DNA of 64,000 bases from Leclercia sp. AS011. Lineage in GTDB: Bacteria > Pseudomonadota > Gammaproteobacteria > Enterobacterales > Enterobacteriaceae. Under the pieces are notes generated by a model. It was given only the letters and a program-made list of their open reading frames with translations. It was not told where the DNA came from and searched no databases. Location of the stretch: NCBI RefSeq assembly GCF_037152535.1, contig NZ_JBBCMA010000007.1:62001-126000 (forward strand). Reading direction: 5' to 3'. Position numbers and translations under genes: made by a program. Positions 53,726-64,000 of the stretch are shown in pieces (position 1 is the stretch's first letter; each line of letters starts with the position of its first letter).

Positions 53726-53777
53726 CCTGGAGGTTGGATGGAACAGAGAGGATGCACAAGGTGCTGTTCCGTCCAGG
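53726..53777 (+). promoter_or_regulatory. Stem-loop in the glgB leader
   Basis: Two nested perfect stems: CCTGGA (53726-53731) with TCCAGG (53772-53777), and GGAACAG (53740-53746) with CTGTTCC (53764-53770). The 17-nt apical loop contains GAGGATGCAC. Several GGA triplets lie in it. It is 62 nt before the glgB start. Such GGA-in-loop structures are typical CsrA targets, and CsrA represses glycogen synthesis; binding here is an inference. Confidence 0.5.
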
Positions 53778-53839
53778 TCACATTAAGGTCGTACCCGGTG
53801 CGCGACAGGGGCGGCAACTAAAAAAACAGGATGAATACC

Positions 53840-56026
53840 ATGTCCGTTCGTATTGATAGAGACGTGATTAATGCGCTTATTGAGGGTCACTTTGCGGATC
53901 CCTTTTCTGTACTTGGCATGCACCGCACTGACGCCGGACTGGAAGTCCGGGCACTGCTACCTGACGCGACGGAAGTGTGGGTAATCGAACCTAAAACCGG
54001 GCGCAAGGTCGGTAAACTCGAATGTATCGATTCACGCGGCTTCTTCGCTGGCGTGATGGCCCGCCGTAAGAATCTCTTCCGTTATCAACTCGCCGTCATC
54101 TGGCATGGTCAGCAGAACCTGATCGACGATCCCTATCGCTTCGGTCCGCTGCTGCAGGAGATGGATGCCTGGCTGCTGTCTGAAGGTACGCACCTGCGTC
54201 CCTACGAGACCCTCGGCGCCCACGCCGACACCATGGATGGCGTAACCGGCACCCGCTTTACCGTCTGGGCTCCGAATGCCCGCCGCGTGTCGGTGGTGGG
54301 GCAGTTCAACTACTGGGATGGCCGTCGCCACCCGATGCGCCTGCGTCGTGAGACCGGCATCTGGGAGCTGTTTATCCCCGGCGCGCAAAACGGCCAGCTG
54401 TACAAATACGAGCTGATCGATGCCCACGGCAATCTGCGTATCAAAGCCGACCCCTATGCCTTCGAAGCGCAAATGCGCCCGGAGACCGCGTCGCTCATCT
54501 GTGGCCTGCCCGAGAAAGTCGCTCAGAGCGAAGAGCGCGTCCGCGCCAACCAGTTCGATATGCCGATCTCCATTTATGAAGTCCATCTGGGCTCCTGGCG
54601 TCGCCATACCGATAACAACTTCTGGCTCAGCTACCGGGAGCTGGCCGACCAGCTGATCCCGTATGTGAAATGGATGGGCTTTACCCATCTGGAGCTGCTG
54701 CCGATTAACGAACACCCCTTTGACGGGAGCTGGGGCTATCAGCCGACCGGCATGTATGCCCCGACTCGCCGCTTCGGTACCCGGGACGACTTCCGCTACT
54801 TTATCAACGCCGCACACGCCGCCGGGCTGAACGTGATCCTCGACTGGGTGCCGGGCCACTTCCCGTCCGATGATTTTGGCCTGGCCGAATTCGACGGGAC
54901 AAACCTGTATGAGCACAGCGATCCGCGCGAAGGCTACCATCAGGACTGGAACACCCTGATCTACAACTATGGCCGTCGGGAAGTGACCAACTATCTGGTG
55001 GGCAACGCCCTCTACTGGATCGAGCGCTTCGGCATTGATGCCCTGCGCGTGGACGCCGTCGCCTCGATGATCTACCGCGACTACAGCCGTAAAGAGGGAG
55101 AGTGGATCCCGAACGAATTCGGTGGCCGGGAAAACCTCGAAGCCATTGAGTTCCTGCGTAACACCAACCGTATTCTCGGGGAGCAGACGCCGGGCGCGGT
55201 AACCATGGCGGAAGAGTCTACCGACTTCCCGGGCGTCTCCCGTCCGCCATCCATGGGCGGCCTCGGCTTCTGGTTCAAGTGGAACCTCGGCTGGATGCAC
55301 GACACCCTGGATTACATGAAGCTGGATCCGATTCATCGTCAGTATCACCACAACAAACTGACCTTCGGCATGCTCTACAACAGCACCGAAAACTTTGTCC
55401 TGCCGCTCTCTCACGACGAAGTGGTCCACGGCAAAAAATCGATTCTTGACCGCATGCCGGGCGACGCCTGGCAGAAGTTTGCCAACCTGCGCGCCTACTA
55501 CGGCTGGATGTTTGCCTTCCCGGGCAAAAAATTAATGTTTATGGGCAACGAGTTCGCCCAGGGCCGGGAGTGGAACCACGATACCAGCCTCGACTGGAAC
55601 CTGCTGGAAGGGGGCGACAACTGGCACCACGGCGTTCAGCGCCTGGTGCGCGACCTGAACCATACCTACCGTCACCACAAGGCCCTGCACGAGCTGGACT
55701 TTGACGATTACGGCTTTGAGTGGCTGGTGGTGGACGACAACGAACGCTCGGTGCTGATCTTTGTCCGCCGTGACAAGGTGGGTAACGAAATCATTGTCGC
55801 CAGTAACTTCACCCCGGTGACGCGCCATCACTACCGTTTCGGCATCAATCAGCCGGGCAAATGGCGTGAGGTGCTGAACACCGACTCCATGCATTACCAC
55901 GGCAGCAACGCGGGCAACGGCGGGCTGGTGCAGAGTGACGATCAGGAGAGCCATGGCCGACCACAATCCCTGAGCCTGACCCTGCCGCCGCTGTCGACGA
56001 TCTGGCTGGTCCGGGAGGGGGAATGA
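53840..56026 (+). CDS. glgB: 1,4-alpha-glucan branching enzyme GlgB
   Basis: A 728-residue branching enzyme that cuts alpha-1,4 chains and re-attaches them by alpha-1,6 links in glycogen. An N-terminal CBM48 region (about 20-215) precedes the GH13 barrel with the catalytic residues near Asp405 ([11 protein letters not shown]), Glu458 ([10 protein letters not shown]) and Asp526 (LSHDEVVHG), positions shared with the equally long E. coli enzyme. The start at 53840 (MSVRIDRDV) follows an AGGA sequence; an ATG 9 nt upstream is in frame. First gene of glgBXCAP; it overlaps glgX by 4 nt. Confidence 0.97.
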   Translation: MSVRIDRDVINALIEGHFADPFSVLGMHRTDAGLEVRALLPDATEVWVIEPKTGRKVGKLECIDSRGFFAGVMARRKNLFRYQLAVIWHGQQNLIDDPYRFGPLLQEMDAWLLSEGTHLRPYETLGAHADTMDGVTGTRFTVWAPNARRVSVVGQFNYWDGRRHPMRLRRETGIWELFIPGAQNGQLYKYELIDAHGNLRIKADPYAFEAQMRPETASLICGLPEKVAQSEERVRANQFDMPISIYEVHLGSWRRHTDNNFWLSYRELADQLIPYVKWMGFTHLELLPINEHPFDGSWGYQPTGMYAPTRRFGTRDDFRYFINAAHAAGLNVILDWVPGHFPSDDFGLAEFDGTNLYEHSDPREGYHQDWNTLIYNYGRREVTNYLVGNALYWIERFGIDALRVDAVASMIYRDYSRKEGEWIPNEFGGRENLEAIEFLRNTNRILGEQTPGAVTMAEESTDFPGVSRPPSMGGLGFWFKWNLGWMHDTLDYMKLDPIHRQYHHNKLTFGMLYNSTENFVLPLSHDEVVHGKKSILDRMPGDAWQKFANLRAYYGWMFAFPGKKLMFMGNEFAQGREWNHDTSLDWNLLEGGDNWHHGVQRLVRDLNHTYRHHKALHELDFDDYGFEWLVVDDNERSVLIFVRRDKVGNEIIVASNFTPVTRHHYRFGINQPGKWREVLNTDSMHYHGSNAGNGGLVQSDDQESHGRPQSLSLTLPPLSTIWLVREGE

Positions 56027-57999
56027 CGCAGCTTGCTGCAGGCAACCCGGCACCGCTCGGTGCACGCTACGATGGTAAAGGGGTGAACTTCACCCTCTTT
56101 TCCGCCCATGCGGATCGGGTTGAACTCTGCGTGTTTGACGATAAGGACATTGAACACCGTTACGATCTGGTGGCCCGCAGCGGCGATATCTGGCATGGCT
56201 ACCTCGAGCATGCCCGGCCCGGCACCCGCTATGGCTTCCGGGTACATGGCCCCTGGGAACCGGCCAGAGGGCTGTTCTTCAACCCGGCCAAGCTGCTGCT
56301 CGACCCCTGTGCGTATAAGGTTGAAGGCACGCTGGAAGACGATGTTCTGCTGCACAGTGGCAAAGTGACCGCCGATCACCGGGACAGTGCCCCGGTGGCA
56401 CCCCGCAGCGTGGTGGTCAGCGACGATCGTTACGACTGGGAAGAGGACGCTCCCCCCAACACGCCCTGGGGCAAGACGGTCATCTATGAAGCCCACGTGA
56501 AAGGGCTGACGTATCTGCACCCTGGCATTCCGGAGGCGCTCCGCGGGACCTACCAGGCGCTCGGCCACCCGGTGATGATTGCGTATTTTAAGCATCTCGG
56601 GATCACCGCCCTGGAATTATTACCGGTGGCGCATTTTGCCTCCGAGCCGCGTCTGCAACGCCTGGGTCTCAGCAACTACTGGGGCTACAACCCGATGGCG
56701 ATGTTTGCTCTGGATCCGCGCTATGCCTCGCATCCTGAGCGAGCCCGGGATGAGTTTCGTGATGCGGTGAAGGCGCTACACGAAGCCGGTATTGAGGTCA
56801 TTCTGGATATCGTGCTGAACCACAGCGCGGAGCTGGATCTGGAGGGCCCGACGTTCTCCCTGCGCGGAATTGATAACCCTAGCTATTATTGGTTAAGAGA
56901 GGATGGCGATTACCACAACTGGACCGGCTGCGGTAACACCTTAAATCTCAGCCATCCGGCGGTGGTGCAGTACGCGCATGAATGCCTGAAGTACTGGGTG
57001 GAAACGTTCCATATTGACGGCTTTCGTTTTGACCTGGCCCCGGTGATGGGACGCACGCCGGAATACAGCCCGCAGGCACCGCTGTTTGAAGCGATTAAGA
57101 ACTGCCCGCTGCTCTCGGGCGTGAAGCTGATCGCGGAGCCCTGGGATATTGGTCCTGGCGGCTACCAGGTGGGGAATTTCCCGCCGCTGTTTGCCGAGTG
57201 GAACGACCACTACCGTGACGCCGCGCGCCGCTTCTGGCTGGCGCGCGATCTGTCACTCGGGCAGTTTGCCGGGCGTTTTGCCGCTTCCAGCGATCTGTTC
57301 AAGCGCAACGGGCGACTGCCCTCCGCGTCGATTAACCTGGTCACCGCGCACGATGGGTTCACCCTGCGTGACTGCGTTTGTTTCAATCAGAAACACAATG
57401 AAGCGAATGGCGAAGAAAATCGTGACGGCACCTTCAATAACCACAGTTTTAACCATGGTATCGAAGGATTAAGTGGCAATCTGAATGTGATTGAGCGACG
57501 CCGCGCCAGCGTGCACGCGCTGCTCACCACGCTGCTTTTGTCGCAAGGAACGCCGATGTTGCTGGCAGGCGATGAACATGGCCACAGCCAGCACGGTAAC
57601 AACAATGCATATTGCCAGGACAACCCGTTAACCTGGCTGGACTGGCAACAGGCCAACAGTGGATTAGCCGACTTTACCGCTGCGCTGATCCATCTGCGTC
57701 AGCAGATCCCGGCGCTCACCCTGAACCAGTGGTGGGAAGAGGGCGATGGGCATGTTCGCTGGCTAAATAAAAAGGCGCAACCCCTGGACGCGCGTGAGTG
57801 GCAGAGCGGCGTGCCGTGTCTGCAAATCCTGCTCTCAGAAAGCTGGCTGATTACGCTTAACGCCACAGATGAGGTCGCAGAACTTGTTTTACCCGAAGGA
57901 GAGTGGCGGGCTATCCCTCCCTTTGCCGGAGAAGATAATCCGGTCGTTATGACTGCCTGGCATGGGCCTGCGCACGGTGTATGTGTATTCCAGAGATGA
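56023..57999 (+). CDS. glgX: Glycogen debranching enzyme GlgX
   Basis: A 658-residue isoamylase-type enzyme that removes the short limit branches left by phosphorylase. An N-terminal CBM48 region is followed by a GH13 barrel with [21 protein letters not shown] (nucleophile Asp near residue 336), [10 protein letters not shown] (acid Glu near 371) and VTAHDGFTL. It overlaps glgB by 4 nt and ends 18 nt before glgC. The length is one residue more than in E. coli. Confidence 0.97.
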   Translation: MTQLAAGNPAPLGARYDGKGVNFTLFSAHADRVELCVFDDKDIEHRYDLVARSGDIWHGYLEHARPGTRYGFRVHGPWEPARGLFFNPAKLLLDPCAYKVEGTLEDDVLLHSGKVTADHRDSAPVAPRSVVVSDDRYDWEEDAPPNTPWGKTVIYEAHVKGLTYLHPGIPEALRGTYQALGHPVMIAYFKHLGITALELLPVAHFASEPRLQRLGLSNYWGYNPMAMFALDPRYASHPERARDEFRDAVKALHEAGIEVILDIVLNHSAELDLEGPTFSLRGIDNPSYYWLREDGDYHNWTGCGNTLNLSHPAVVQYAHECLKYWVETFHIDGFRFDLAPVMGRTPEYSPQAPLFEAIKNCPLLSGVKLIAEPWDIGPGGYQVGNFPPLFAEWNDHYRDAARRFWLARDLSLGQFAGRFAASSDLFKRNGRLPSASINLVTAHDGFTLRDCVCFNQKHNEANGEENRDGTFNNHSFNHGIEGLSGNLNVIERRRASVHALLTTLLLSQGTPMLLAGDEHGHSQHGNNNAYCQDNPLTWLDWQQANSGLADFTAALIHLRQQIPALTLNQWWEEGDGHVRWLNKKAQPLDAREWQSGVPCLQILLSESWLITLNATDEVAELVLPEGEWRAIPPFAGEDNPVVMTAWHGPAHGVCVFQR

Positions 58000-58017
58000 T
58001 AATAAAAGGAGTTGATC

Positions 58018-59313
58018 ATGGTTAGGTTAGATAAGAACGACCCTCTCATGTTGGCGCGTCAGCTGCCATTGAAGTCTGTTGCCCTGATTCTTGCTGGCGG
58101 CCGCGGTACCCGATTAAAAGATTTAACGATTAAGCGCGCCAAGCCCGCCGTCCACTTTGGCGGTAAATTCCGTATTATCGATTTTGCCCTGTCAAACTGC
58201 CTGAACTCAGGCATTCGCCGTATTGGCGTCATCACCCAGTACCAGTCACACACCCTGGTGCAGCATATTCAGCGCGGCTGGTCGTTCTTCAGTGAGGAGA
58301 TGAACGAGTTTGTCGACCTGTTACCTGCCCAACAGCGCGTGCACGGCGAAAACTGGTATCGCGGTACCGCCGATGCGGTGACGCAAAACCTCGACATTAT
58401 TCGTCGCTATGACGCCGAGTACGTGGTGATCCTCGCCGGGGACCACATCTACAAGCAGGACTACTCGCGCATGCTCATCGACCATGTCGAAAAAGGGGCG
58501 CGCTGCACCGTAGCCTGTATGCCGGTGCCCGTTGCCGAAGCGACGGCCTTTGGCGTGATGGCGGTGGACGAAAACGACAAGGTGATCGAGTTCGTTGAAA
58601 AACCGGCGAACCCACCGTCAATGCCGGGAGATGACACCAAATCGCTGGCCAGCATGGGGATCTATGTCTTTGATGCAGATTACCTTTATCAACTGCTGGA
58701 AGAGGACGACAAGGATGAGAAATCCAGCCACGACTTCGGTAAAGATATCATCCCGAAAATCACCAAATCTGGCATGGCCTATGCACATCCATTCCCACTC
58801 TCCTGCGTGCAGTCCGATCCGAAGTCAGAACCTTACTGGCGTGATGTCGGTACCCTGGAGGCGTACTGGAAGGCTAACCTCGATCTGGCCTCGGTGACGC
58901 CGGAGCTGGACATGTACGACCATAATTGGCCGATCCGTACCCATATGGAGTCCCTGCCGCCGGCGAAATTTGTCCAGGACCGCTCGGGCAGCCACGGCAT
59001 GACGCTGAACTCGCTGGTCTCTGGCGGGTGCATTATTTCGGGCTCGGTGGTGGTGCAGTCGGTGCTGTTCCCACGCGTGCGGGTGAACTCCTTCTGCAAC
59101 ATTGATTCGTCAGTCTTGTTACCCGACGTCTGGGTTGGCCGCTCGTGCCGCCTGCGTCGTTGCGTTATCGACCGTGCCTGCGTCATTCCGGAAGGCATGG
59201 TAATTGGAGAAAACGCGGAAGAGGACGCGCGCCGTTTCTACCGCTCAGAAGAAGGCATCGTGCTGGTTACGCGTGAAATGCTGCGTAAACTGCAGATCAA
59301 ACAGGAGCGATGA
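58018..59313 (+). CDS. glgC: Glucose-1-phosphate adenylyltransferase GlgC
   Basis: A 431-residue ADP-glucose pyrophosphorylase, the controlled step of glycogen synthesis. The signature GGRGTRL is at 27-33, Lys39 is the fructose-1,6-bisphosphate site known in E. coli, and a left-handed beta-helix closes the protein. The start at 58018 (MVRLDKND) follows AAAGGAG; a TTG 6 nt upstream is open. In E. coli its leader binds CsrA. Its stop overlaps the glgA start by one base. Confidence 0.97.
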   Translation: MVRLDKNDPLMLARQLPLKSVALILAGGRGTRLKDLTIKRAKPAVHFGGKFRIIDFALSNCLNSGIRRIGVITQYQSHTLVQHIQRGWSFFSEEMNEFVDLLPAQQRVHGENWYRGTADAVTQNLDIIRRYDAEYVVILAGDHIYKQDYSRMLIDHVEKGARCTVACMPVPVAEATAFGVMAVDENDKVIEFVEKPANPPSMPGDDTKSLASMGIYVFDADYLYQLLEEDDKDEKSSHDFGKDIIPKITKSGMAYAHPFPLSCVQSDPKSEPYWRDVGTLEAYWKANLDLASVTPELDMYDHNWPIRTHMESLPPAKFVQDRSGSHGMTLNSLVSGGCIISGSVVVQSVLFPRVRVNSFCNIDSSVLLPDVWVGRSCRLRRCVIDRACVIPEGMVIGENAEEDARRFYRSEEGIVLVTREMLRKLQIKQER

Positions 59314-60746
59314 TGCAGGTTTTACACGTTTGTTCTGAGATGTTCCCGTTGCTGAAAACCGGCGGGTTGGCGGATGTGATTGGGGCGCTACCGGCGGCGC
59401 AAATTGCCGGTGGGGTCGATACTCGCGTGCTGTTACCCGCTTTTCCCGATATCCGTCGCGGCATCCCTGACGCCCAGATTGTCAGCCGCCGCGACACCTT
59501 TGCCGGGCGCATCACATTACTGTTTGGTCATTACAACGGCGTGGGCATCTACCTGATTGATGCCCCGCACCTGTATGACCGCCCAGGGAGCCCGTACCAC
59601 GACACCAACTTATTTGCCTATACCGATAACGTGCTGCGTTTCGCGCTGCTCGGCTGGGTTGGGGCGGAGATGGCCTCCGGGCTGGATCCGTTCTGGCGTC
59701 CGGACGTGGTGCACGCCCACGACTGGCACGCCGGGCTCGCTCCGGCGTATCTGGCGGCGCGTGGCCATCCGGCGAAGTCGGTCTTTACCGTGCATAACCT
59801 GGCCTATCAGGGGCTGTATTTAGCCAAACATATGGATGACATCGATCTGCCATGGTCGTTCTTTAATATCCATGGGCTGGAGTTTAACGGGCAGATTTCG
59901 TTCCTCAAGGCCGGGCTGTACTACGCGGATCACATCACCGCCGTGAGTCCGACCTATGCGCGGGAGATCACCGAGCCGCAGTTTGGCTACGGCATGGAGG
60001 GGCTGCTCGCACAACGCCAGCGCGAAGGGCGTCTGTCGGGCATTCTCAACGGCGTGGATGAAAAAATCTGGAGCCCGGAGTCGGATCTGCTGCTGACCGC
60101 GCGTTACAACCGCGATTCCGTAGAAGATAAGGCCGAGAACAAACGTCAGCTGCAAATTGCCATGGGGCTGAAGGTCAACGAGAAGGTACCGCTGTTTGCG
60201 GTGGTGAGCCGTCTGACCAGCCAGAAAGGGCTCGATCTGGTGCTCGAGGCGCTGCCGGGCCTGCTGGAGCAGGGCGGACAGCTGGCACTGCTGGGCGCGG
60301 GCGATCCGGTATTGCAGGAGGGCTTCCTTGCGGCGGCCGCCGAGCATCCGGGTCAGGTTGGCGTTCAGATTGGCTATCACGAAGCGTTTTCGCACCGCAT
60401 CATGGCGGGCGCCGACGTTATCCTGGTGCCGAGTCGCTTTGAGCCCTGCGGCTTAACCCAGCTGTATGGTCTGAAGTACGGCACGCTGCCGCTGGTGCGG
60501 CGTACCGGCGGGCTGGCGGATACCGTATCCGACACCTCGCTGGAGAACCTGGCAGACGGAATCGCCAGCGGATTTGTCTTTGAGGACAGTAATGCCTGGT
60601 CGCTGTTACGCGCGATTCGTCGTGCCTTCGTGTTGTGGTCTCGTCCTTCTTTGTGGCGTTTTGTTCAGCGCCAGGCGATGGCCATGGATTTTAGCTGGCA
60701 AGTTGCGGCGCAGTCCTACCGCGATCTTTATCAACGCTTGATGTAA
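59313..60746 (+). CDS. glgA: Glycogen synthase GlgA
   Basis: A 477-residue GT5 glycogen synthase that adds glucose from ADP-glucose to alpha-1,4 chains. The ADP-glucose-binding KTGGLADV motif starts at Lys15, and the C-terminal [19 protein letters not shown] motif contains the retaining GT-B Glu. Of two adjacent ATGs (59310 and 59313) I chose the second: the AGGAG site is 5 nt from it and only 2 nt from the first, and the length then equals that of E. coli. Confidence 0.97.
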   Translation: MQVLHVCSEMFPLLKTGGLADVIGALPAAQIAGGVDTRVLLPAFPDIRRGIPDAQIVSRRDTFAGRITLLFGHYNGVGIYLIDAPHLYDRPGSPYHDTNLFAYTDNVLRFALLGWVGAEMASGLDPFWRPDVVHAHDWHAGLAPAYLAARGHPAKSVFTVHNLAYQGLYLAKHMDDIDLPWSFFNIHGLEFNGQISFLKAGLYYADHITAVSPTYAREITEPQFGYGMEGLLAQRQREGRLSGILNGVDEKIWSPESDLLLTARYNRDSVEDKAENKRQLQIAMGLKVNEKVPLFAVVSRLTSQKGLDLVLEALPGLLEQGGQLALLGAGDPVLQEGFLAAAAEHPGQVGVQIGYHEAFSHRIMAGADVILVPSRFEPCGLTQLYGLKYGTLPLVRRTGGLADTVSDTSLENLADGIASGFVFEDSNAWSLLRAIRRAFVLWSRPSLWRFVQRQAMAMDFSWQVAAQSYRDLYQRLM

Positions 60747-60765
60747 CAATGCTGGAATCAGAGAT

Positions 60766-63213
60766 ATGAATGCACCTTTTTCCTATGCGTCTCCCACGGT
60801 AAGCATTGAGGCGTTAAAGCACTCAATCGCTTACAAGCTGATGTTCATCATCGGCAAAGATCCGGTGATTGCTAACAAACACGAGTGGCTCAACGCCACG
60901 CTGTTTGCCGTGCGTGACCGGCTGGTTGAACGCTGGCTGCGCTCTAACCGCGCCCAGCTCTCACAGGAGACCCGCCAGGTTTACTATCTGTCGATGGAGT
61001 TCTTGATTGGCCGCACCCTCTCCAATGCGCTGTTGTCGCTGGGTATCTATGACGACGTCAAAACCGCACTGGAAGAGATGGGGCTGGATTTAGAGGAGCT
61101 GATCGACGAAGAGAACGACCCCGGCTTAGGCAACGGCGGTCTCGGTCGTCTGGCAGCCTGCTTCCTCGACTCGCTGGCGACGCTCGCCCTGCCGGGACGC
61201 GGCTACGGTATCCGCTACGATTACGGTATGTTCAAACAGAACATCGTCGACGGACGGCAGAAAGAGTCCCCGGACTACTGGCTGGAGTACGGCAACCCGT
61301 GGGAGTTCAAGCGTCATAACACCCGCTACAAAGTGCGCTTTGGTGGACGTATCCAGCAGGAAGGCAAAAAGAGCCGCTGGGTCGAAACCGAAGAGATCCT
61401 CGCCGTGGCCTACGACCAGATTATCCCGGGCTACGACACCGATGCCACCAACACGCTGCGTCTGTGGAACGCCCAGGCCAGTAGCGAGATTAACCTCGGT
61501 AAATTCAATCAGGGCGACTATTTCGCGGCGGTGGAGGACAAAAACCACTCCGAGAATGTCTCCCGCGTCCTGTACCCGGATGACTCTACCTACTCCGGGC
61601 GCGAGCTGCGTCTGCGTCAGGAGTACTTCCTGGTCTCTGCGACCATTCAGGACATCCTGAGCCGCCACTACCAGCTGCATAAAACCTACGCCAACCTGGC
61701 GGAAAAAACCGCTATCCACCTTAACGACACCCACCCGGTGCTGTCGATCCCGGAGCTGATGCGCCTGCTGATCGACGAACATAAGTTCAGCTGGGACGAG
61801 GCGTTTGAGGTGACCTGCCAGGTCTTCTCCTACACCAACCACACGTTGATGAGCGAAGCGCTGGAGACCTGGCCGGTGGATATGCTCGGCAAAATCCTGC
61901 CGCGCCACCTGCAGATCATCTTTGAGATCAACGACTTCTTCCTGAAAACCTTGCAGGAGCAGTACCCGCACGACACCGGCCTGCTGAGCCGCACCTCGAT
62001 CATTGATGAGTCCAATGGCCGCCGGGTGCGTATGGCGTGGCTGGCGGTGGTGATTAGCCACAAGGTTAATGGCGTGTCGGAACTGCACTCCAACCTGATG
62101 GTACAGTCGCTGTTTGCTGACTTTGCCAAAATCTTCCCGATGCGTTTCTGCAACGTCACCAATGGGGTGACGCCGCGCCGCTGGCTGGCGCTGGCTAACC
62201 AGCCGCTCTCCGACGTGCTCGACGAGAACATCGGCCGCAACTGGCGTACCGATTTAAGCCAGCTGAGCGAGCTGGAGCAGCACGCCGATTTCCCGACGGT
62301 GAATAAGGCGGTGCGTGATGCCAAGCTGCTGAATAAAAAGCGGCTGGCGGTGTGGATGGCGCTGCATCTCAACGTGGTGGCCAACCCGAAAGCGCTGTTC
62401 GACGTGCAGATCAAACGTATCCACGAGTACAAACGTCAGCTGATGAACGTGCTGCACGTGATCACCCGTTACAACCGCATCAAAGCCGATCCGGATGCCG
62501 ACTGGGTGCCGCGCGTGAACATCTTCGCCGGGAAAGCGGCCTCGGCCTACTACATGGCGAAGCACATCATTCACCTGATCAACGACGTGGCGAAGGTGAT
62601 CAACAACGATCCGCAGATTGGTGACAAGCTGAAGGTCGTCTTTATCCCGAACTACAGCGTGAGTCTGGCCCAGCTGATTATCCCGGCAGCCGATCTCTCG
62701 GAGCAGATCTCCACCGCGGGCACCGAAGCTTCCGGCACCAGTAACATGAAATTTGCCCTCAACGGCGCGCTGACCATCGGCACGCTGGATGGTGCCAATG
62801 TCGAGATGCTGGAGCACGTGGGCGAAGAGAATATCTTCATCTTTGGTAACACCACGGAAGAGGTGGAGGCCCTACGTGCGAAGGGCTACTCGCCGCGTGA
62901 TTACTACGAGCAGGATGAAGAGCTGCGTCAGGTGCTGACGCAGATTGGTACCGGGGTCTTCAACCCGGACGAGCCTGGCCGCTACCGCGACCTCGTGGAT
63001 TCGCTGATTAACTTCGGTGACCACTACCAGGTGCTGGCAGACTACCGCAGCTATGTGGATTGTCAGGACAAGGTCGACGAGCTGTATCGCAAGCCGGAAG
63101 AGTGGACCACCAAAGCGATGCACAACATCGCCAACATGGGCTACTTCTCCTCCGATCGCACTATCCAGGAGTATGCCGAGACCATCTGGCATATTGATCC
63201 GGTGAAACTGTAA
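60766..63213 (+). CDS. glgP: Glycogen phosphorylase GlgP
   Basis: An 815-residue GT35 phosphorylase that releases glucose-1-phosphate from glycogen ends. The pyridoxal-phosphate lysine is in the conserved [19 protein letters not shown] stretch (around residue 663), and [14 protein letters not shown] near residue 125 is also typical. The length equals the E. coli enzyme. It starts 19 nt after glgA and ends the operon; a BIME follows. Confidence 0.97.
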   Translation: MNAPFSYASPTVSIEALKHSIAYKLMFIIGKDPVIANKHEWLNATLFAVRDRLVERWLRSNRAQLSQETRQVYYLSMEFLIGRTLSNALLSLGIYDDVKTALEEMGLDLEELIDEENDPGLGNGGLGRLAACFLDSLATLALPGRGYGIRYDYGMFKQNIVDGRQKESPDYWLEYGNPWEFKRHNTRYKVRFGGRIQQEGKKSRWVETEEILAVAYDQIIPGYDTDATNTLRLWNAQASSEINLGKFNQGDYFAAVEDKNHSENVSRVLYPDDSTYSGRELRLRQEYFLVSATIQDILSRHYQLHKTYANLAEKTAIHLNDTHPVLSIPELMRLLIDEHKFSWDEAFEVTCQVFSYTNHTLMSEALETWPVDMLGKILPRHLQIIFEINDFFLKTLQEQYPHDTGLLSRTSIIDESNGRRVRMAWLAVVISHKVNGVSELHSNLMVQSLFADFAKIFPMRFCNVTNGVTPRRWLALANQPLSDVLDENIGRNWRTDLSQLSELEQHADFPTVNKAVRDAKLLNKKRLAVWMALHLNVVANPKALFDVQIKRIHEYKRQLMNVLHVITRYNRIKADPDADWVPRVNIFAGKAASAYYMAKHIIHLINDVAKVINNDPQIGDKLKVVFIPNYSVSLAQLIIPAADLSEQISTAGTEASGTSNMKFALNGALTIGTLDGANVEMLEHVGEENIFIFGNTTEEVEALRAKGYSPRDYYEQDEELRQVLTQIGTGVFNPDEPGRYRDLVDSLINFGDHYQVLADYRSYVDCQDKVDELYRKPEEWTTKAMHNIANMGYFSSDRTIQEYAETIWHIDPVKL

Positions 63214-63217
63214 AAAA

Positions 63218-63297
63218 AGCCCGGTGGCGCTACGCTTACCGGGCCTACATGTTCGTCTCTTTGTAGGCCGGGTAAGGCGAAGCCGCCACCCGGCTTT
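63218..63297. repeat. REP/BIME between glgP and glpD
   Basis: GCCCGGTGGCGCTACGC with TACCGGGCCTACATG, then GTAGGCCGGGTAAGGCG with GCCGCCACCCGGC and a T-run, between convergent genes. Confidence 0.85.
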
Positions 63298-63298
63298 T

Positions 63299-64000
63299 TC
63301 ACGATGCTAACGACAACTCACGCTTTCCCGTACGCTCGGCCAGCCACAGGGCTACGCGGGACTGCTGCTCCGCATTCAGCCACATCCCCTCTTTGGTACG
63401 ACGCCACAGCGCATCGTCCGCGCGGCGTACCCACTCGTGGTCGGCTAAATAGCGTAACTCTACCTCGTAGAACTCGTGACCAAAATGCTCGCCCAGATCG
63501 CTGAGATCCTTCGCGTCATTCAGGATCAGCTCACTGTTGCTGCCGTAGGTGCGGGCAAAGTGGCGGGCCATGGATTCGCTGATAAACGGATAGCGACGGC
63601 GCAACTTCGCTGCATAGTCATCGCGGTTGCCGCCGATGTCGCCGCCAGGCAGCACCGCGCCTTTGGTCCATGCCGGACCGATACCCTGATAGAACGGTGC
63701 CAGTTTTTCCATCGCATGCTCAGCCAGCTTGCGATAGGTGGTGAGCTTGCCGCCAAACACTGACAGCAGCGGCGCTTTGCCGTGGTCATCGTGAATATCG
63801 AGGGTGTAATCACGAGTGATGGCCTGCGGAGAGTCGGACTCGTCATCGCACAGCGGACGCACCCCCGAGTAGCTCCAGACCACATCGTCCCGCGCCAGCG
63901 GCTTCTTAAAGTGGGCGTTATAGACCTTCAGCAGATAGCTGATTTCACTCTCGTCGATAGCGACGCTTTTCGGATCGCCTTTGTACTCCACGTCGGTGGT
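63299..64000 (-). CDS. glpD: Aerobic glycerol-3-phosphate dehydrogenase GlpD (partial, C-terminal part)
   Basis: The last 233 residues of a roughly 501-residue FAD-linked, membrane-associated dehydrogenase that oxidises glycerol-3-phosphate to dihydroxyacetone phosphate and feeds electrons to quinone. Visible are DDVVWSYSGVRPLCDD, the substrate-contacting SVFGGKLTTYRKLAEHA and the C-terminal cap domain (HEWVRRADDALWRRTK). The FAD-binding N-terminus is beyond the right edge. Convergent with glgP, as in E. coli. It uses the product of ugp-mediated uptake elsewhere in the window. Confidence 0.96.
   Translation of the reverse strand, partial: TTDVEYKGDPKSVAIDESEISYLLKVYNAHFKKPLARDDVVWSYSGVRPLCDDESDSPQAITRDYTLDIHDDHGKAPLLSVFGGKLTTYRKLAEHAMEKLAPFYQGIGPAWTKGAVLPGGDIGGNRDDYAAKLRRRYPFISESMARHFARTYGSNSELILNDAKDLSDLGEHFGHEFYEVELRYLADHEWVRRADDALWRRTKEGMWLNAEQQSRVALWLAERTGKRELSLAS

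Noticed and set aside
54032..55429. 465-codon minus-strand frame opposite glgB
   Set aside because: Shadow frame of glgB, with low-complexity His/Val/Gln composition.
17187..63297. The many GCCGGGTAAGGCG-type palindromes as a possible CRISPR or integron array
   Set aside because: They are scattered singly or in pairs between genes, alternate in orientation and match REP/BIME consensus; there are no spacers of constant length.

Overview
The window is a chromosomal segment from a GC-rich member of the Enterobacteriaceae. Gene content and order follow, in inverted orientation, the E. coli K-12 stretch from glpD and the glg genes through asd, gnt, ugp, liv, rpoH, ftsYEX, zntA and tusA to yhhT. 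The extra genes (an aryl polyene cluster, a TRAP transporter, a bactofilin) suggest Enterobacter, Lelliottia, Leclercia or a close relative; I cannot resolve the genus. I see no tRNA, rRNA, CRISPR array, transposase or integrase.

Layout. (1) 1-13045, minus strand: a tightly packed aryl polyene (APE) pigment operon, apeB to apeQ, cut by the left edge and starting 3 nt after the yhhT stop codon. (2) 13049-17181: yhhT, yhhS, dcrB, yhhQ, tusA. (3) 17418-20215: a tripartite TRAP transporter absent from this locus in K-12, preceded by a palindromic operator candidate. (4) 20313-24621: zntA with a complete ZntR-type promoter, then yhhN, yhhM, yhhL, rsmD. (5) 24758-29076: ftsY-ftsE-ftsX and rpoH, whose promoter region keeps a sigma-E P3 motif and a DnaA box. 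(6) 29375-36299: branched-chain amino acid uptake, livJ, panM, livKHMGF. (7) 36543-41872: glycerol-3-phosphate uptake, ugpBAECQ, and yhhA. (8) 41995-47166: ggt, yhhY, the iron-responsive sRNA gene ryhB with its Fur box, a bactofilin gene inserted beside it, yhhX and yhhW. (9) 47268-50261: gluconate genes gntR, gntK, gntU with CRP and tandem GntR sites. (10) 50433-51690: a roughly 1.26-kb element made of two inverted arms of about 289 bp around an unrecognised 147-codon gene. (11) 51716-63213: yhgN, asd and the glycogen operon glgBXCAP. (12) 63299-64000: the 3' part of glpD.

The least explained object is the inverted-arm element between gntU and yhgN. The arms are near-identical over long blocks, but where they differ, several changes fall as paired substitutions inside hairpin stems, which is the pattern expected of a structure under selection. 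The APE cluster is a known type of pathway, but its seat directly behind yhhT is informative: in K-12 the phosphopantetheinyl transferase gene acpT occupies that place, and APE acyl carrier proteins need such an enzyme. Other points of interest are the bactofilin gene convergent with ryhB, the TRAP operator, and a GGA-rich stem-loop in the glgB leader. BIME/REP palindromes fill many of the intergenic gaps.
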